IMG/VR virus record: IMGVR_UViG_3300020179_000034
Location: 1-59,966 of that record
Reading direction: 5' to 3' (one strand)
Length of the DNA: 59,966 bases
DNA from: a virus
Under the pieces are notes generated by a model, which was not told the DNA's origin, did no database searches, and was given only the letters and a program-made list of their open reading frames with translations. Below are positions 7,986-16,999 of this stretch, one piece after another; within the stretch, counting starts at the first letter, position 1; the number at the start of each line of letters is the position of its first letter. Both the position numbers and the translations under genes were made by a program.

Positions 7986-9424
7986 GTAGTGGCGGCGGCG
8001 GTAGTTCACAGCCTACCCAACAAACAGTTACTCAGGTCACGATACCGCCTGAGTTAATGCCGTATGCCAAGCGAACGCTTGGTACTGCAGAGCAACTTAC
8101 ATACAATCAGCCATATCAAACTTATGGCGGTCAGCGCGTTGCGGGATTAAACCCGCTTCAGCAGCAGGCTATGCAACAAGTGCAGCAGCAACAAACTGCA
8201 CCTCAGTTGGGTCAGGCTACAGGGTTTGCAGGACTTGCTGGGCTACAGGCGCAGCAATTAGGTAACTATGCCCCGTCTCAGTATCAAGGACTAGACGTTA
8301 ATTATCTTGGCGCTCAGGCTCCTAACTTGCAGCAGTTCCAGATGGAAGGGCCGGAGAGAGTTACGGCGCAAACTGACTTTGGTGCGGTATCCGCACCGGG
8401 GCTTCGTGACATTCAGATGGGTGGGCCGCAGCAGGTTCAGGCCGAAAGGTTTGGACTATCTTCGCTTCAGCCGTACATGTCTCCGTACATGCAGGACGTT
8501 GTGGAGACCCAAAAGCGCGAGGCGATGCGCGATGCGGCTCGTCAAATACCCGGTGTGGGCGCTGCCGCTGCACGTGCAGGGGGGCGAGGCGGTAGTCGTG
8601 AAGCCCTACTTCGTTCAGAAGGACAACGGAACCTTCAGCAACAGTTGCAAGGTATCCAAGCCACGGGTACGCAGCAAGCGTTCCAACAGGCTCAACAGCA
8701 GTATGGCGTTGACCGCGCACAGGCTCTACAGGCTGCTCTGGCTAACCAAGCAGCGGGACTCACGACGGGTCAGGCTAACCTTCAGGCCGCGCTACAGACT
8801 CAAGGTCTTGGCGCACAACAGGCGATGCAGGCTCAATTGGCTAACCAGCAGGCTAGGATTACTGGAGGTCAGATGGGTCTTCAGGCGGGGCTTGCCAATC
8901 AACAGGCTCGGCAGAGAGCGGCTGAACAGAACCTTGCTGCTCGTCTTGGCGTTCAGCAGTTGGGGGCGCAGCAAGGTCTACAGGCTCAATTGGCTAACCA
9001 GCAGGCTCAACTTCAGGCTCAACAACAGGCTCTTGGACAAAGACAGTTTGGTGCTGAGTTCGGGGAACGATCTCGTCAGTTCGGGGCTAACCTTGGACTA
9101 CAAGGCATTCAGCAGCAGTTGGCTGCGGCAGGCATGTTGGGCAGCCTTGGTCAGCAACAGTTTGGTCAGCAGCAGGCTATTAACCAAGCCCAGATGGCAG
9201 CAGGGCAACAGTTGCAAGGTTTGGAGCAGCAAAGGCTTCAGGCTTCGTACGAAGATTTTCTCAATCGTCAGCGTTATCCGTATCAGCAACTTGGCTTCAT
9301 GTCAGACTTGATCCGTGGTACACCAACCGCTGGCGGCGTTCAAAGCATTTATGGCGCACAGGCTAGTCCGATTGGAGCTTTAGCGGGATTAGGGGGTCTC
9401 TATATGGCTGGTAGGGGCGGCTAA
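7982..9424 (+). CDS. Glutamine-rich internal virion protein, 480 aa
   Basis: The start is ATG 7982 with ATGA overlap. The protein is extremely Gln/Ala-rich; residues about 230-380 carry imperfect repeats of an LGAQQ..QAQLANQQA unit predicted as long helices. The C-terminus is Gly/Ala-rich (GALAGLGGLYMAGRGG). The conserved opening (IPPELMPYAKRTL...GLNPLQQQA) is a pattern I associate with virion proteins of uncultured podoviruses. By order it corresponds to the ejection protein gp14 of T7. It probably forms part of the ejectosome or internal core. Confident as structural, uncertain in exact role. Confidence 0.8.
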   Translation: MSSGGGGSSQPTQQTVTQVTIPPELMPYAKRTLGTAEQLTYNQPYQTYGGQRVAGLNPLQQQAMQQVQQQQTAPQLGQATGFAGLAGLQAQQLGNYAPSQYQGLDVNYLGAQAPNLQQFQMEGPERVTAQTDFGAVSAPGLRDIQMGGPQQVQAERFGLSSLQPYMSPYMQDVVETQKREAMRDAARQIPGVGAAAARAGGRGGSREALLRSEGQRNLQQQLQGIQATGTQQAFQQAQQQYGVDRAQALQAALANQAAGLTTGQANLQAALQTQGLGAQQAMQAQLANQQARITGGQMGLQAGLANQQARQRAAEQNLAARLGVQQLGAQQGLQAQLANQQAQLQAQQQALGQRQFGAEFGERSRQFGANLGLQGIQQQLAAAGMLGSLGQQQFGQQQAINQAQMAAGQQLQGLEQQRLQASYEDFLNRQRYPYQQLGFMSDLIRGTPTAGGVQSIYGAQASPIGALAGLGGLYMAGRGG

Positions 9425-9444
9425 ACCGCAAGCAGGAGATAGAC

Positions 9445-11004
9445 ATGGTAAATTCACTTCAAGGCATCTCCGCGCTTGATCCGCGAGTTGCAGCGACTGA
9501 AAAATTTATTAAAGAGAAGCAGATCCCTCCCGATCAGGTTGAAGACTTTCTGCTCTCTATGGGTGCTGACCCGCGTCTGGCTTCTCTGGTATTCAAATAC
9601 CGCAAAGTGAAAGAGGCGGCAGAAAATCAGCAAAAAAGCCCCCCTTCAACTTCTAACGTCGCTGAAGAAGTTTCTAACCAATACGCTCAACTAAAGCAAC
9701 AGGAGCGTATGCGTCAAGGCGTGGCAGGTATTCCTGCGCCGAATCTCGCTCGTGCGCCTATGCGTGGTGGTATTACAGGTCAGGCTGCGCCGCAAGCGCA
9801 GATGGCTGGTGGCGGCATCGTTGCATTTGCAAATGGTGGTAGACCGCCTAGAACTTACACTGTTGATCCAGAAGGCAACGTCGATATTGGAAGCGTCGGG
9901 GATCTTATTCCTTATGAAGCGCCGGTTGAACCTAAGACGGCTAGTAAATCAACAAGTGTACTTAGACGAATTGCAGGTAATCCGCTACTGCGCCGTGCTG
10001 GTTACGCTGGTCTTGGCTTGACTGCACTGAGCGCTTTCCTTGGCGATGACGAGGAAGAAAAGAAAAAAGAAGAGCCTAAAGTTGAACTTATCGGTTTGAC
10101 CGATGAGCAACGACGTATGTTGGCTGAGCGGGACGCTACCGCTGGCCCAGTGCAAAGTGACGCTGCGATGCCGGGCGCTCCCAAGTTCAGGGGCGCTGAC
10201 TTTTCTCAATACAGAGAGGCTATTAAAGAAGCCGAGAAAAATGTACCGACCGACAGAAAAGCGGCTTTCAATGAAGAAATTCAGCGCCTAAAAGATATTG
10301 GTGCATTTGAAGGTATTGAAGAACGACAAAAAACTCTCAAAGAACAGAAAGAAAAAGCCACTATGTCGCCAGAAAAACGTTTCTGGCTATCGTTCGCCCA
10401 AGCCGGGTTTGCCGCATCTGCAAAAGGTGCGCGTAATCTTTGGGAGACTTTGTCTATGGGCGGTGCCGAAGGCATGAAAGTCTATCAATCCATGAAGGAC
10501 AAAGAGGCAGAAACTCTTGAACGTATTGCAGATAAAGAACTGCAGTTGAAAGACCTTATGGTTGCTAGAAAAACAGGTGCTATGGAGCGTGGCGACAGAC
10601 GATTTGATGAAGCCAGAAAGGATTTGCGCGACCTTCGTTTGCAATATCAAGAGCAGAGAAACATCAACTCCAGAGCAGAAAGCCAGTTCAATGCTAACAT
10701 TTACGGCACTCAAGTTCAGGCTGCTATTGCTAAGATGAGTCGAGACCAAAAGGCCGCGTTTGAAGGACTGCAGCGACAGTATCAGCGTGATATTACGGCG
10801 TCTATGTCTACACAAGACCCGAAGATGCGTGCAGCACTTGAGACTCGCGCTAAAGAAACACTTCAGGCTTTGGGCAATCTTGCCAAAACTGATCCGTCTG
10901 TCATTGGTCGTCTGTTAGAACAAGAAATAGAGAATCAAATAGTAAATAAAAATAGACAAGGCGGCGGTAGTGCTGGTGGTGAAACGTATCTCGGCAGTAT
11001 CTAA
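9445..11004 (+). CDS. Internal virion/ejection-like protein, 519 aa
   Basis: The start is ATG 9445 with an AGGAG site. The N-terminal 60 residues are a small helical domain (DPRVAATEKFIKEKQIPPDQVEDFLLSMG). Residues 105-150 hold a glycine-rich stretch with MAGGGIVAFANGG, a motif repeated in other virion proteins of this group. A short hydrophobic stretch (about 180-195) is followed by a long charged helical and coiled-coil region to the C-terminus. The order after the GNAT-like and Gln-rich proteins corresponds to the T7 gp15 position. Likely ejected with DNA; no enzyme motif seen. Confidence 0.78.
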   Translation: MVNSLQGISALDPRVAATEKFIKEKQIPPDQVEDFLLSMGADPRLASLVFKYRKVKEAAENQQKSPPSTSNVAEEVSNQYAQLKQQERMRQGVAGIPAPNLARAPMRGGITGQAAPQAQMAGGGIVAFANGGRPPRTYTVDPEGNVDIGSVGDLIPYEAPVEPKTASKSTSVLRRIAGNPLLRRAGYAGLGLTALSAFLGDDEEEKKKEEPKVELIGLTDEQRRMLAERDATAGPVQSDAAMPGAPKFRGADFSQYREAIKEAEKNVPTDRKAAFNEEIQRLKDIGAFEGIEERQKTLKEQKEKATMSPEKRFWLSFAQAGFAASAKGARNLWETLSMGGAEGMKVYQSMKDKEAETLERIADKELQLKDLMVARKTGAMERGDRRFDEARKDLRDLRLQYQEQRNINSRAESQFNANIYGTQVQAAIAKMSRDQKAAFEGLQRQYQRDITASMSTQDPKMRAALETRAKETLQALGNLAKTDPSVIGRLLEQEIENQIVNKNRQGGGSAGGETYLGSI

Positions 11005-11006
11005 AA

Positions 11007-14000
11007 ATGCCTCGCTATAGAGTGACAATGCCTGATGGCAGAACATACTCAATTGATGGGCCAGAAGGTCTTAGCAATCAAGAAGTAGTCGCCGCTGTTC
11101 AGCGCAAACTTGGAGCAGGCAAAGAGCCGGGCAAGACCACATTAGGCGGTGAACTGAAAGAAGCCGTCAAAGGCATCATACCCGGTGCTGCTGGGCTACT
11201 TGAAACAGCGGCTACAGGTGCTGCTGCACTCCTGCCTGAAGAAGCAGAAATGGCTGTTCGTAGTAAGGCTGCTCAACTGGCTGGCGCTACCCGTGAAGCA
11301 TTCAAGGCTGCTCCCGGTTACGAAGAATCTACGGGCCGTAAATTCGGTGAGGCTCTTGGTTCTACTGCACCGTTCTTTGCTCTTGGCCCGCTCGGTGCCG
11401 CTGGACGGGCTGGCGCACTCGGTCTTGGTGTAGGTGCTGGTGCAGGTGAAGCGCGACAACGTGCAGAAACTGAAGGCGGGGAAGAATCAAAAGGCTTAGC
11501 CACTGCGGCAGGTGCCGTTGTCGGCGTAAGCGAAGTATTCCCCGTATTTAATTTTGTTAAGCGTTTGCCTCGCGATACTAAACTAGCGATGGTGGATCGT
11601 ATCAAGCGTGGATTCCAAGCGGCTGGTGAAGAAGGCGCACAGGAAGCGGCTGCTCAAATCGGGCAAAACTTAATTGCCAGAGGTATCTATAAGCCAAGCC
11701 AGTCTTTAATTGAGGGCGCTGGCGAAGAAGGTGCTTACGGCGCAGGTGTTGGTGCCTTTATTCAAGTTCTTACTGATATGGCGCTCGGTCGCCGTGCCGT
11801 GACACCGCCTCCGGCTCCTACCGCTGAAGAGAAACTAACTCAGCCTGAAACGCCGCCCACTGCACCGCCCGGAACACAGGCCGCTGCACGTGAAGCAGTG
11901 CAGAAACAGGTCGAAACAAAAGAAACAGTTAAGCAAGCAATCAGCGATGAGGAAGACGCGCAGGAAGAAGCCCGTCGTGAACGCGCGGCTATTCAGGCAT
12001 ATGAGCGTAGTGTCTTAGATCAAGACGAAGAACTGCGTCGTTACTATGACGGAGAGACACTTCGTGAGGCGGCAGAAGCAGAGCGTCTGGCTCCTGTTGA
12101 GGAAGACATTCCTTACATGCCGCCCGCTGCGCCTGCGGTTGAGCCTGAACTTGTAGAAAGACCTGAAAGCTATGAAGGCTTAATGGATGCGAGGTCTTTT
12201 AGGGAACGAGAAGAAGCCGCTGCAATAACTGCAGATCTAATAGAGCAAGAAAAAGCAGATATACAAGAGGCTAAAGATTTATTAACTGATATTGATAAGG
12301 GTGAAGTGGCTATTAACCCTGCTCAAGTTAGCAATGTAGCCAGAAATCTAGGCGTAAAACTTTCGCCAGAATCTACTTTACCTGACACTGTTGAAAAAAT
12401 TAGGCAGGCCGTAGAAGTAGCGGAAGCTGCTCCCATAACTATGCCCGGTATATTGACTGCTATAGTACCGAAGAGAAAAGAGGGCACGCGCTCACCGGTT
12501 CCTACTTTTGAAGAATTTCTTCAGCAACAAGAAGAACCCGAATACACGATGCGCGATGCCGCGCTTGAGGTATTTAAGGAGACAGGCAAGACCAACGTAG
12601 ACACGTTGCGTACCCGACTGGCTATCCCATTGCAGGAAGCCAAAGAACTTAGGCAGTCTTTAATTGACGAAGGGCTACTTGTAAGGCGCGGCAACACCTA
12701 TATATTGCAGGAAGTAGAAGCGGCTTCGACTGTCAAAGCAGAGGAGGTTAAAGATGCAGGCATACGCGCCAGAGATATTGAAGAAGTTGACACTGGAGCA
12801 GTTGGAAGAGGCGATATTCTGCCTCCATCACGACCTGTATCCGCAGGACAAGTTACTGCAGAGCCTGCAGTTACCGCAGTGGAACGAGTTAGCGAACCTG
12901 CTGCAATTACTCCTGCGAGAACGGAGAGCGTCGAACCTGCACTAACTGCGGGTAAACCTGCATTACCTGAGAATAAAGTAAAGAAAGCAGCGGAAGCAAT
13001 TACTGCTCGCCGCATACAGCCGGGCTTGCCTCTTGAAGATACCCGTGAAGCAGAACCAAAAAAGGCTGCTCCATTTAAATTTATTGGTAGACGGGCTATC
13101 TTAGATGAAGCAAAAGCGTTGTATGAAGTTGGACAAATAAGCCCGCGCACTTACCGTGCCATAGCAAAAGAAATTTCTTCTGCACCATTTGGTGAATTAA
13201 AACAGCGCGACTTAGTAAAGATACGCAATAAATTACGTGCGTCTCAGCAGCGTATCCAAGCAACTCAAGAGGCTCCTGTAGAGCAGGAGAAAATAGAAAC
13301 TCCGGTTTCTACCGACGAAGAACTTGCTGCGTTTTACAAACGCAGGCAGGAAGAAGATACTCAGCAACGTGTACGCCGTGTACGCCGTGATCGCCGTGAT
13401 ATTGGTCTGCGCTTTGAGCGCGGTAAAGGCGCAGGCATGGATGCGGATCGCGTCTATGAAGTCGCTAACAAAATTGCCTCAACTTGGAAAAATCCGCCTC
13501 GTATCTTTGTGGTGCAGTCCGTTAGTGAACTACCTGACACGTTGCGAGATCGCATTCCTAGTGATGCCAAGGGTTTTCATATCCGTGGCGATGTGTTTTT
13601 GATTGGAGACAATCTCTCCTCAGACACTGGAGTCAAAGCCACGCTGTTCCATGAGTCGTTAGGCCACTACGGTCTTAACACTGTATTTGGACGGCGTCTG
13701 CGCGAGGTCTTGCTTGACATCTACCGGACTAATCCGGCGATGCGTAAGGCTGCTGACAAGTGGATCAAGAACAACCCCGACACCTACGCCAACTTGGGTG
13801 CTGAGAACGAACGGTCTATGGCGGTAGAGGAAGTGCTTGCCGGGTCTTCCTCGCAAGGTGCTATCAAAGACGCAGGTATTCGTGCTGCTTTTAACCGTGT
13901 CGCTGCCTTGGTGCGTAAGTTCCTGCGGGGCATGGGCTTCCAGATCAACTACAGCAACAACGACATTCGGCAGATCATCATCGAGGCTCACGATTCGGTC

Positions 14001-16796
14001 ACGACTAAGCGGCGCGAACAAGTCTACGGCGACGGTACAATAGCATTTGAACGTAAAAAATCTGAAGCCCGACTTAGTAATGTCTTCGATGTAAACCTTA
14101 CTGCGCCAAGGTATAACAGTCAGATTGGTGACGGCGTACGTGGTGCGCTTGAAAGAGTTGGAGAAAACCTACGCGATGCGGCGATAGGTCTATTGGCGGT
14201 GCCGCACATAGCAGAAGTTTGGCAGTCTAAACTTCCCGCCGTAGAAAAACTTGACCGTATCATTAACGAACGTGGCGCGACTGAAATGAGTCGGCGCGAG
14301 GAAGTTGCTGCTAACGTAACTAAGTGGTTTGACTTGTCTAACAAGTACAGAGACCAGCCTCAAATTTTAGATAAGTTTTTTCAAATCGCAAATATGACTA
14401 CGGTCTATCAAGTAGACCCGCTCAGTTCAGAAAAAGGCACCGCTGGTTTTGTAACACGCGAAGTTCTTAAAAAACCCAAAAACGAAATGAATGGGCAAGA
14501 ACGCGCTGGCTACGACATCATTAGAGAGTATGACAAATTACCTGCTGACCTTCGTCAAGCCTACAAAGAACTGCGAGAAACCTACGACAGAAAAGGTAAA
14601 GAGTTGTTTGCTTTGATGGAACAGCGGCTTGGTAAAGATGTTGTAGACAAACTCAAAGCCAAGTATGACTCGAAGCGTTTGCAGGTGTACCTGCCGCTGT
14701 GGCGTAGCGGTAACTACTGGCTCACGTATAAAGACAAAAACAACGAAACAATTACCTCGGCATATGCAAGTAATGTTGATAGACAACGTGCCATCGAAGT
14801 CGCTACCAAACAAGGTGGTAAAGACTTTACTGCTTTCTCACGACTTAGTGAGGCGCGTAGAAGTGGCCCCCCGCCGACCGGGTTTTTGGGCGATGTAGTT
14901 CGTGAAATGGAAGCCAAAGGTGCGCCGCAGGACATGATTGATGCGGTGTACGAAACCTTCTTGAACTATCTCCCGGCAGAGTCCATCCGGCAACAATTGC
15001 AATCGCGTGAAGAGTCATACGATTTCAAGACCGGAACAAACAGGTACGGCGTGTTCGGCTTTGAGCCTGATGTATTTCAGGCTTATGCCAACGTGGCTAC
15101 CCGCATGGCGAACCAACTGACAAATCTTGAGTACGCCATCCCGTTTGAAGAGACGATGAAAGAAATTAAAAAGCAGGCAGGCGGCGAAAGAATAACTGAG
15201 CCGACCCTTCGGTCTGTCTACACAAATCTTGAAAAGAAAGTTAACTTCATTCGCAATCCAGAAGTCAACTGGTTTGTTGATAAATCAAGTTACTTCAGTT
15301 ACCTATGGTATATCGCGGGTAACATGTCTTCGGCGTTTATTAATACAACTCAGTTGCCTATGGTGGTTGTGCCACTACTAGGCGGTAAGTATGGTTACGA
15401 TAAAAGTTTAGCCGCCATGGAACGTGCTATGGGCATGTATTTCAACGGTGGTTGGGACAGCAACAACGGCGGTAAAAGTGCTTTCCCGTCTGACTTTACA
15501 TTTGGTGCCGCCAAAAACATAAAGCCGGAACACAAACGGCTTTATAACGCTGCTGTATCCCGTTCGGCTATTCGTCGCTCCACTGGCTATGAAATTACCG
15601 AAGCGCAAAAAAGTGGAGTTAAAGACTATACGGGTATAGGCGCACGAGTTACGCACGGCCTAGGTTGGGTGTTCCAAAATTCTGAACGCTTCAACCGCGA
15701 AGTCACTTTGCTTGCGGCGTTTGACCTTGCATACAAAAAAACTGGCAACGTAGACAAAGCCATTGAAGAAGCCATCAAAGTAGTGAACGACGCTCACGGG
15801 CCAGCGTTGGCAGAAGCAGGGCCGCGCTTGTTCCAGTCTGGTATAGGTAAAATGATGTTTACCTTCAAACGGTTCGCGCAGGCACAGATATATTTGCTTG
15901 CCAAACTATTTAATCAAGCATTTAAGGGTGCTGATCCTACCACCCGCGAGGTAGCACGTAGCCAGTTGATCGGTATCTTTGGGTCATCGTTCTTGATTGC
16001 TGGCTTGCAAGGCATGCCGCTCTATGGTGCGGTGGAATTCTTGGCTAACCTACTTATGGGCGACGATGATGAGCCTTATAACTTTGATGCCTACGTGAAT
16101 TCCAAGTTTGGTGAGACAGGTCGCAAAGGACTGCTCAACCAGATGATCGGCGTGGACGTTGCATCCCGTACCGGCTTTAACGGTTTGATCTGGCGCGAAG
16201 ACCCCAGAAGAATGAGTGAAGTAGGTGTGCTTACGTACGGTTTGGAGCAGGCACTCGGGCCGTCTTACGCTGCATTCGTAAATATGGGTCGTGGTATTAA
16301 ACTCTTTAAGGAAGGCGAATATCAGCGTTCTGTCGAGGCGTTCTCTCCGTCCTTTATACGTAATGGGTTAAAGGCCATGCGTATAGCAGAAGAAGGAGTA
16401 AGGTCAAAAGACGGCACTCCAATTGTAGAGGACGTTAGTAAGTATAACGTGATGATGCAGGCTGTTGGGTTTAATTCTGCCGAAGCCGCAGAAGCGCGAG
16501 AACGTGCAGGGTTCGATTACAAAATTCAAAAAGGATTGCTCAATCGACGTACTGCGCTGCTTGATCAATACTATGCCGCTTGGCAAGAAAACGATGAGCA
16601 AGGTATGCAAGAAGCGTTGGATAGCATAGCCAAGTTCAACGAAAAGAACCCTCAACGTGGTTTACGTATTAAAGGCAGTACGCTCATCAAGTCGATCAAA
16701 GGCCGTACAACCAGACAAGAAATGTCAGTTGATGGCTTGTACATGCCGATGCCAATACGGAATCGTGTACAAGAAATACTTGAGGGCGGCAGTTAG
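11007..16796 (+). CDS. Giant polyvalent ejection protein with HESLGH zincin-like motif, 1929 aa
   Basis: The largest gene, starting two bases after the previous stop. In order: an N-terminal cap (PDGRTYSIDGPEGLS), a hydrophobic Gly/Ala-rich segment (about 50-150), a long disordered acidic/proline-rich region (250-840), a metallopeptidase-like core at about 845-960 with H882-E-S-L-G-H887, then a large helical region to the end. The C-terminal third (about 1430-1929) has a FTFKRFAQAQ motif like that of PLxRFG/LPD38 polyvalent proteins. Known proteins of this kind are packaged and injected and may process host or phage proteins. The HExxxGH-type motif is typical of polyvalent zincins, but activity here is inference. 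Its stop overlaps that of the convergent minus-strand gene. Confidence 0.85.
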   Translation: MPRYRVTMPDGRTYSIDGPEGLSNQEVVAAVQRKLGAGKEPGKTTLGGELKEAVKGIIPGAAGLLETAATGAAALLPEEAEMAVRSKAAQLAGATREAFKAAPGYEESTGRKFGEALGSTAPFFALGPLGAAGRAGALGLGVGAGAGEARQRAETEGGEESKGLATAAGAVVGVSEVFPVFNFVKRLPRDTKLAMVDRIKRGFQAAGEEGAQEAAAQIGQNLIARGIYKPSQSLIEGAGEEGAYGAGVGAFIQVLTDMALGRRAVTPPPAPTAEEKLTQPETPPTAPPGTQAAAREAVQKQVETKETVKQAISDEEDAQEEARRERAAIQAYERSVLDQDEELRRYYDGETLREAAEAERLAPVEEDIPYMPPAAPAVEPELVERPESYEGLMDARSFREREEAAAITADLIEQEKADIQEAKDLLTDIDKGEVAINPAQVSNVARNLGVKLSPESTLPDTVEKIRQAVEVAEAAPITMPGILTAIVPKRKEGTRSPVPTFEEFLQQQEEPEYTMRDAALEVFKETGKTNVDTLRTRLAIPLQEAKELRQSLIDEGLLVRRGNTYILQEVEAASTVKAEEVKDAGIRARDIEEVDTGAVGRGDILPPSRPVSAGQVTAEPAVTAVERVSEPAAITPARTESVEPALTAGKPALPENKVKKAAEAITARRIQPGLPLEDTREAEPKKAAPFKFIGRRAILDEAKALYEVGQISPRTYRAIAKEISSAPFGELKQRDLVKIRNKLRASQQRIQATQEAPVEQEKIETPVSTDEELAAFYKRRQEEDTQQRVRRVRRDRRDIGLRFERGKGAGMDADRVYEVANKIASTWKNPPRIFVVQSVSELPDTLRDRIPSDAKGFHIRGDVFLIGDNLSSDTGVKATLFHESLGHYGLNTVFGRRLREVLLDIYRTNPAMRKAADKWIKNNPDTYANLGAENERSMAVEEVLAGSSSQGAIKDAGIRAAFNRVAALVRKFLRGMGFQINYSNNDIRQIIIEAHDSVTTKRREQVYGDGTIAFERKKSEARLSNVFDVNLTAPRYNSQIGDGVRGALERVGENLRDAAIGLLAVPHIAEVWQSKLPAVEKLDRIINERGATEMSRREEVAANVTKWFDLSNKYRDQPQILDKFFQIANMTTVYQVDPLSSEKGTAGFVTREVLKKPKNEMNGQERAGYDIIREYDKLPADLRQAYKELRETYDRKGKELFALMEQRLGKDVVDKLKAKYDSKRLQVYLPLWRSGNYWLTYKDKNNETITSAYASNVDRQRAIEVATKQGGKDFTAFSRLSEARRSGPPPTGFLGDVVREMEAKGAPQDMIDAVYETFLNYLPAESIRQQLQSREESYDFKTGTNRYGVFGFEPDVFQAYANVATRMANQLTNLEYAIPFEETMKEIKKQAGGERITEPTLRSVYTNLEKKVNFIRNPEVNWFVDKSSYFSYLWYIAGNMSSAFINTTQLPMVVVPLLGGKYGYDKSLAAMERAMGMYFNGGWDSNNGGKSAFPSDFTFGAAKNIKPEHKRLYNAAVSRSAIRRSTGYEITEAQKSGVKDYTGIGARVTHGLGWVFQNSERFNREVTLLAAFDLAYKKTGNVDKAIEEAIKVVNDAHGPALAEAGPRLFQSGIGKMMFTFKRFAQAQIYLLAKLFNQAFKGADPTTREVARSQLIGIFGSSFLIAGLQGMPLYGAVEFLANLLMGDDDEPYNFDAYVNSKFGETGRKGLLNQMIGVDVASRTGFNGLIWREDPRRMSEVGVLTYGLEQALGPSYAAFVNMGRGIKLFKEGEYQRSVEAFSPSFIRNGLKAMRIAEEGVRSKDGTPIVEDVSKYNVMMQAVGFNSAEAAEARERAGFDYKIQKGLLNRRTALLDQYYAAWQENDEQGMQEALDSIAKFNEKNPQRGLRIKGSTLIKSIKGRTTRQEMSVDGLYMPMPIRNRVQEILEGGS

Positions 16797-16999
16797 CCGA
16801 TACGCCAGACCCTGACACCAAGATGTCCATCCTTGGACGAGGCGTAAGCCTTCACCCTAACCTTGGCAATCTTGGCGCAGGTATCTAACTTATACAGCAT
16901 CTCTGCCGGTTTGACGGTAGGCACGAAGAAAGAATCCCCGACTTCCATACCGTCAAACGGAAAGACCCACTCAGGTTCCTGAAGCCTTGTTTCCGTCAT
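16793..16999 (-). CDS. Small unknown protein, 68 aa
   Basis: The last gene of the minus-strand unit. It starts at ATG 16999 inside the end of the primase gene (29-base overlap) and its stop overlaps the convergent ejection-protein stop. It has a central DGMEVGDSFFVP motif, which I have seen in small proteins of aquatic phages, followed by a basic C-terminal half (CAKIAKVRVKAYASSKDG). The pattern could suit a small nucleic-acid-binding protein, but no function is known to me. Confidence 0.7.
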   Translation of the reverse strand: MTETRLQEPEWVFPFDGMEVGDSFFVPTVKPAEMLYKLDTCAKIAKVRVKAYASSKDGHLGVRVWRIG

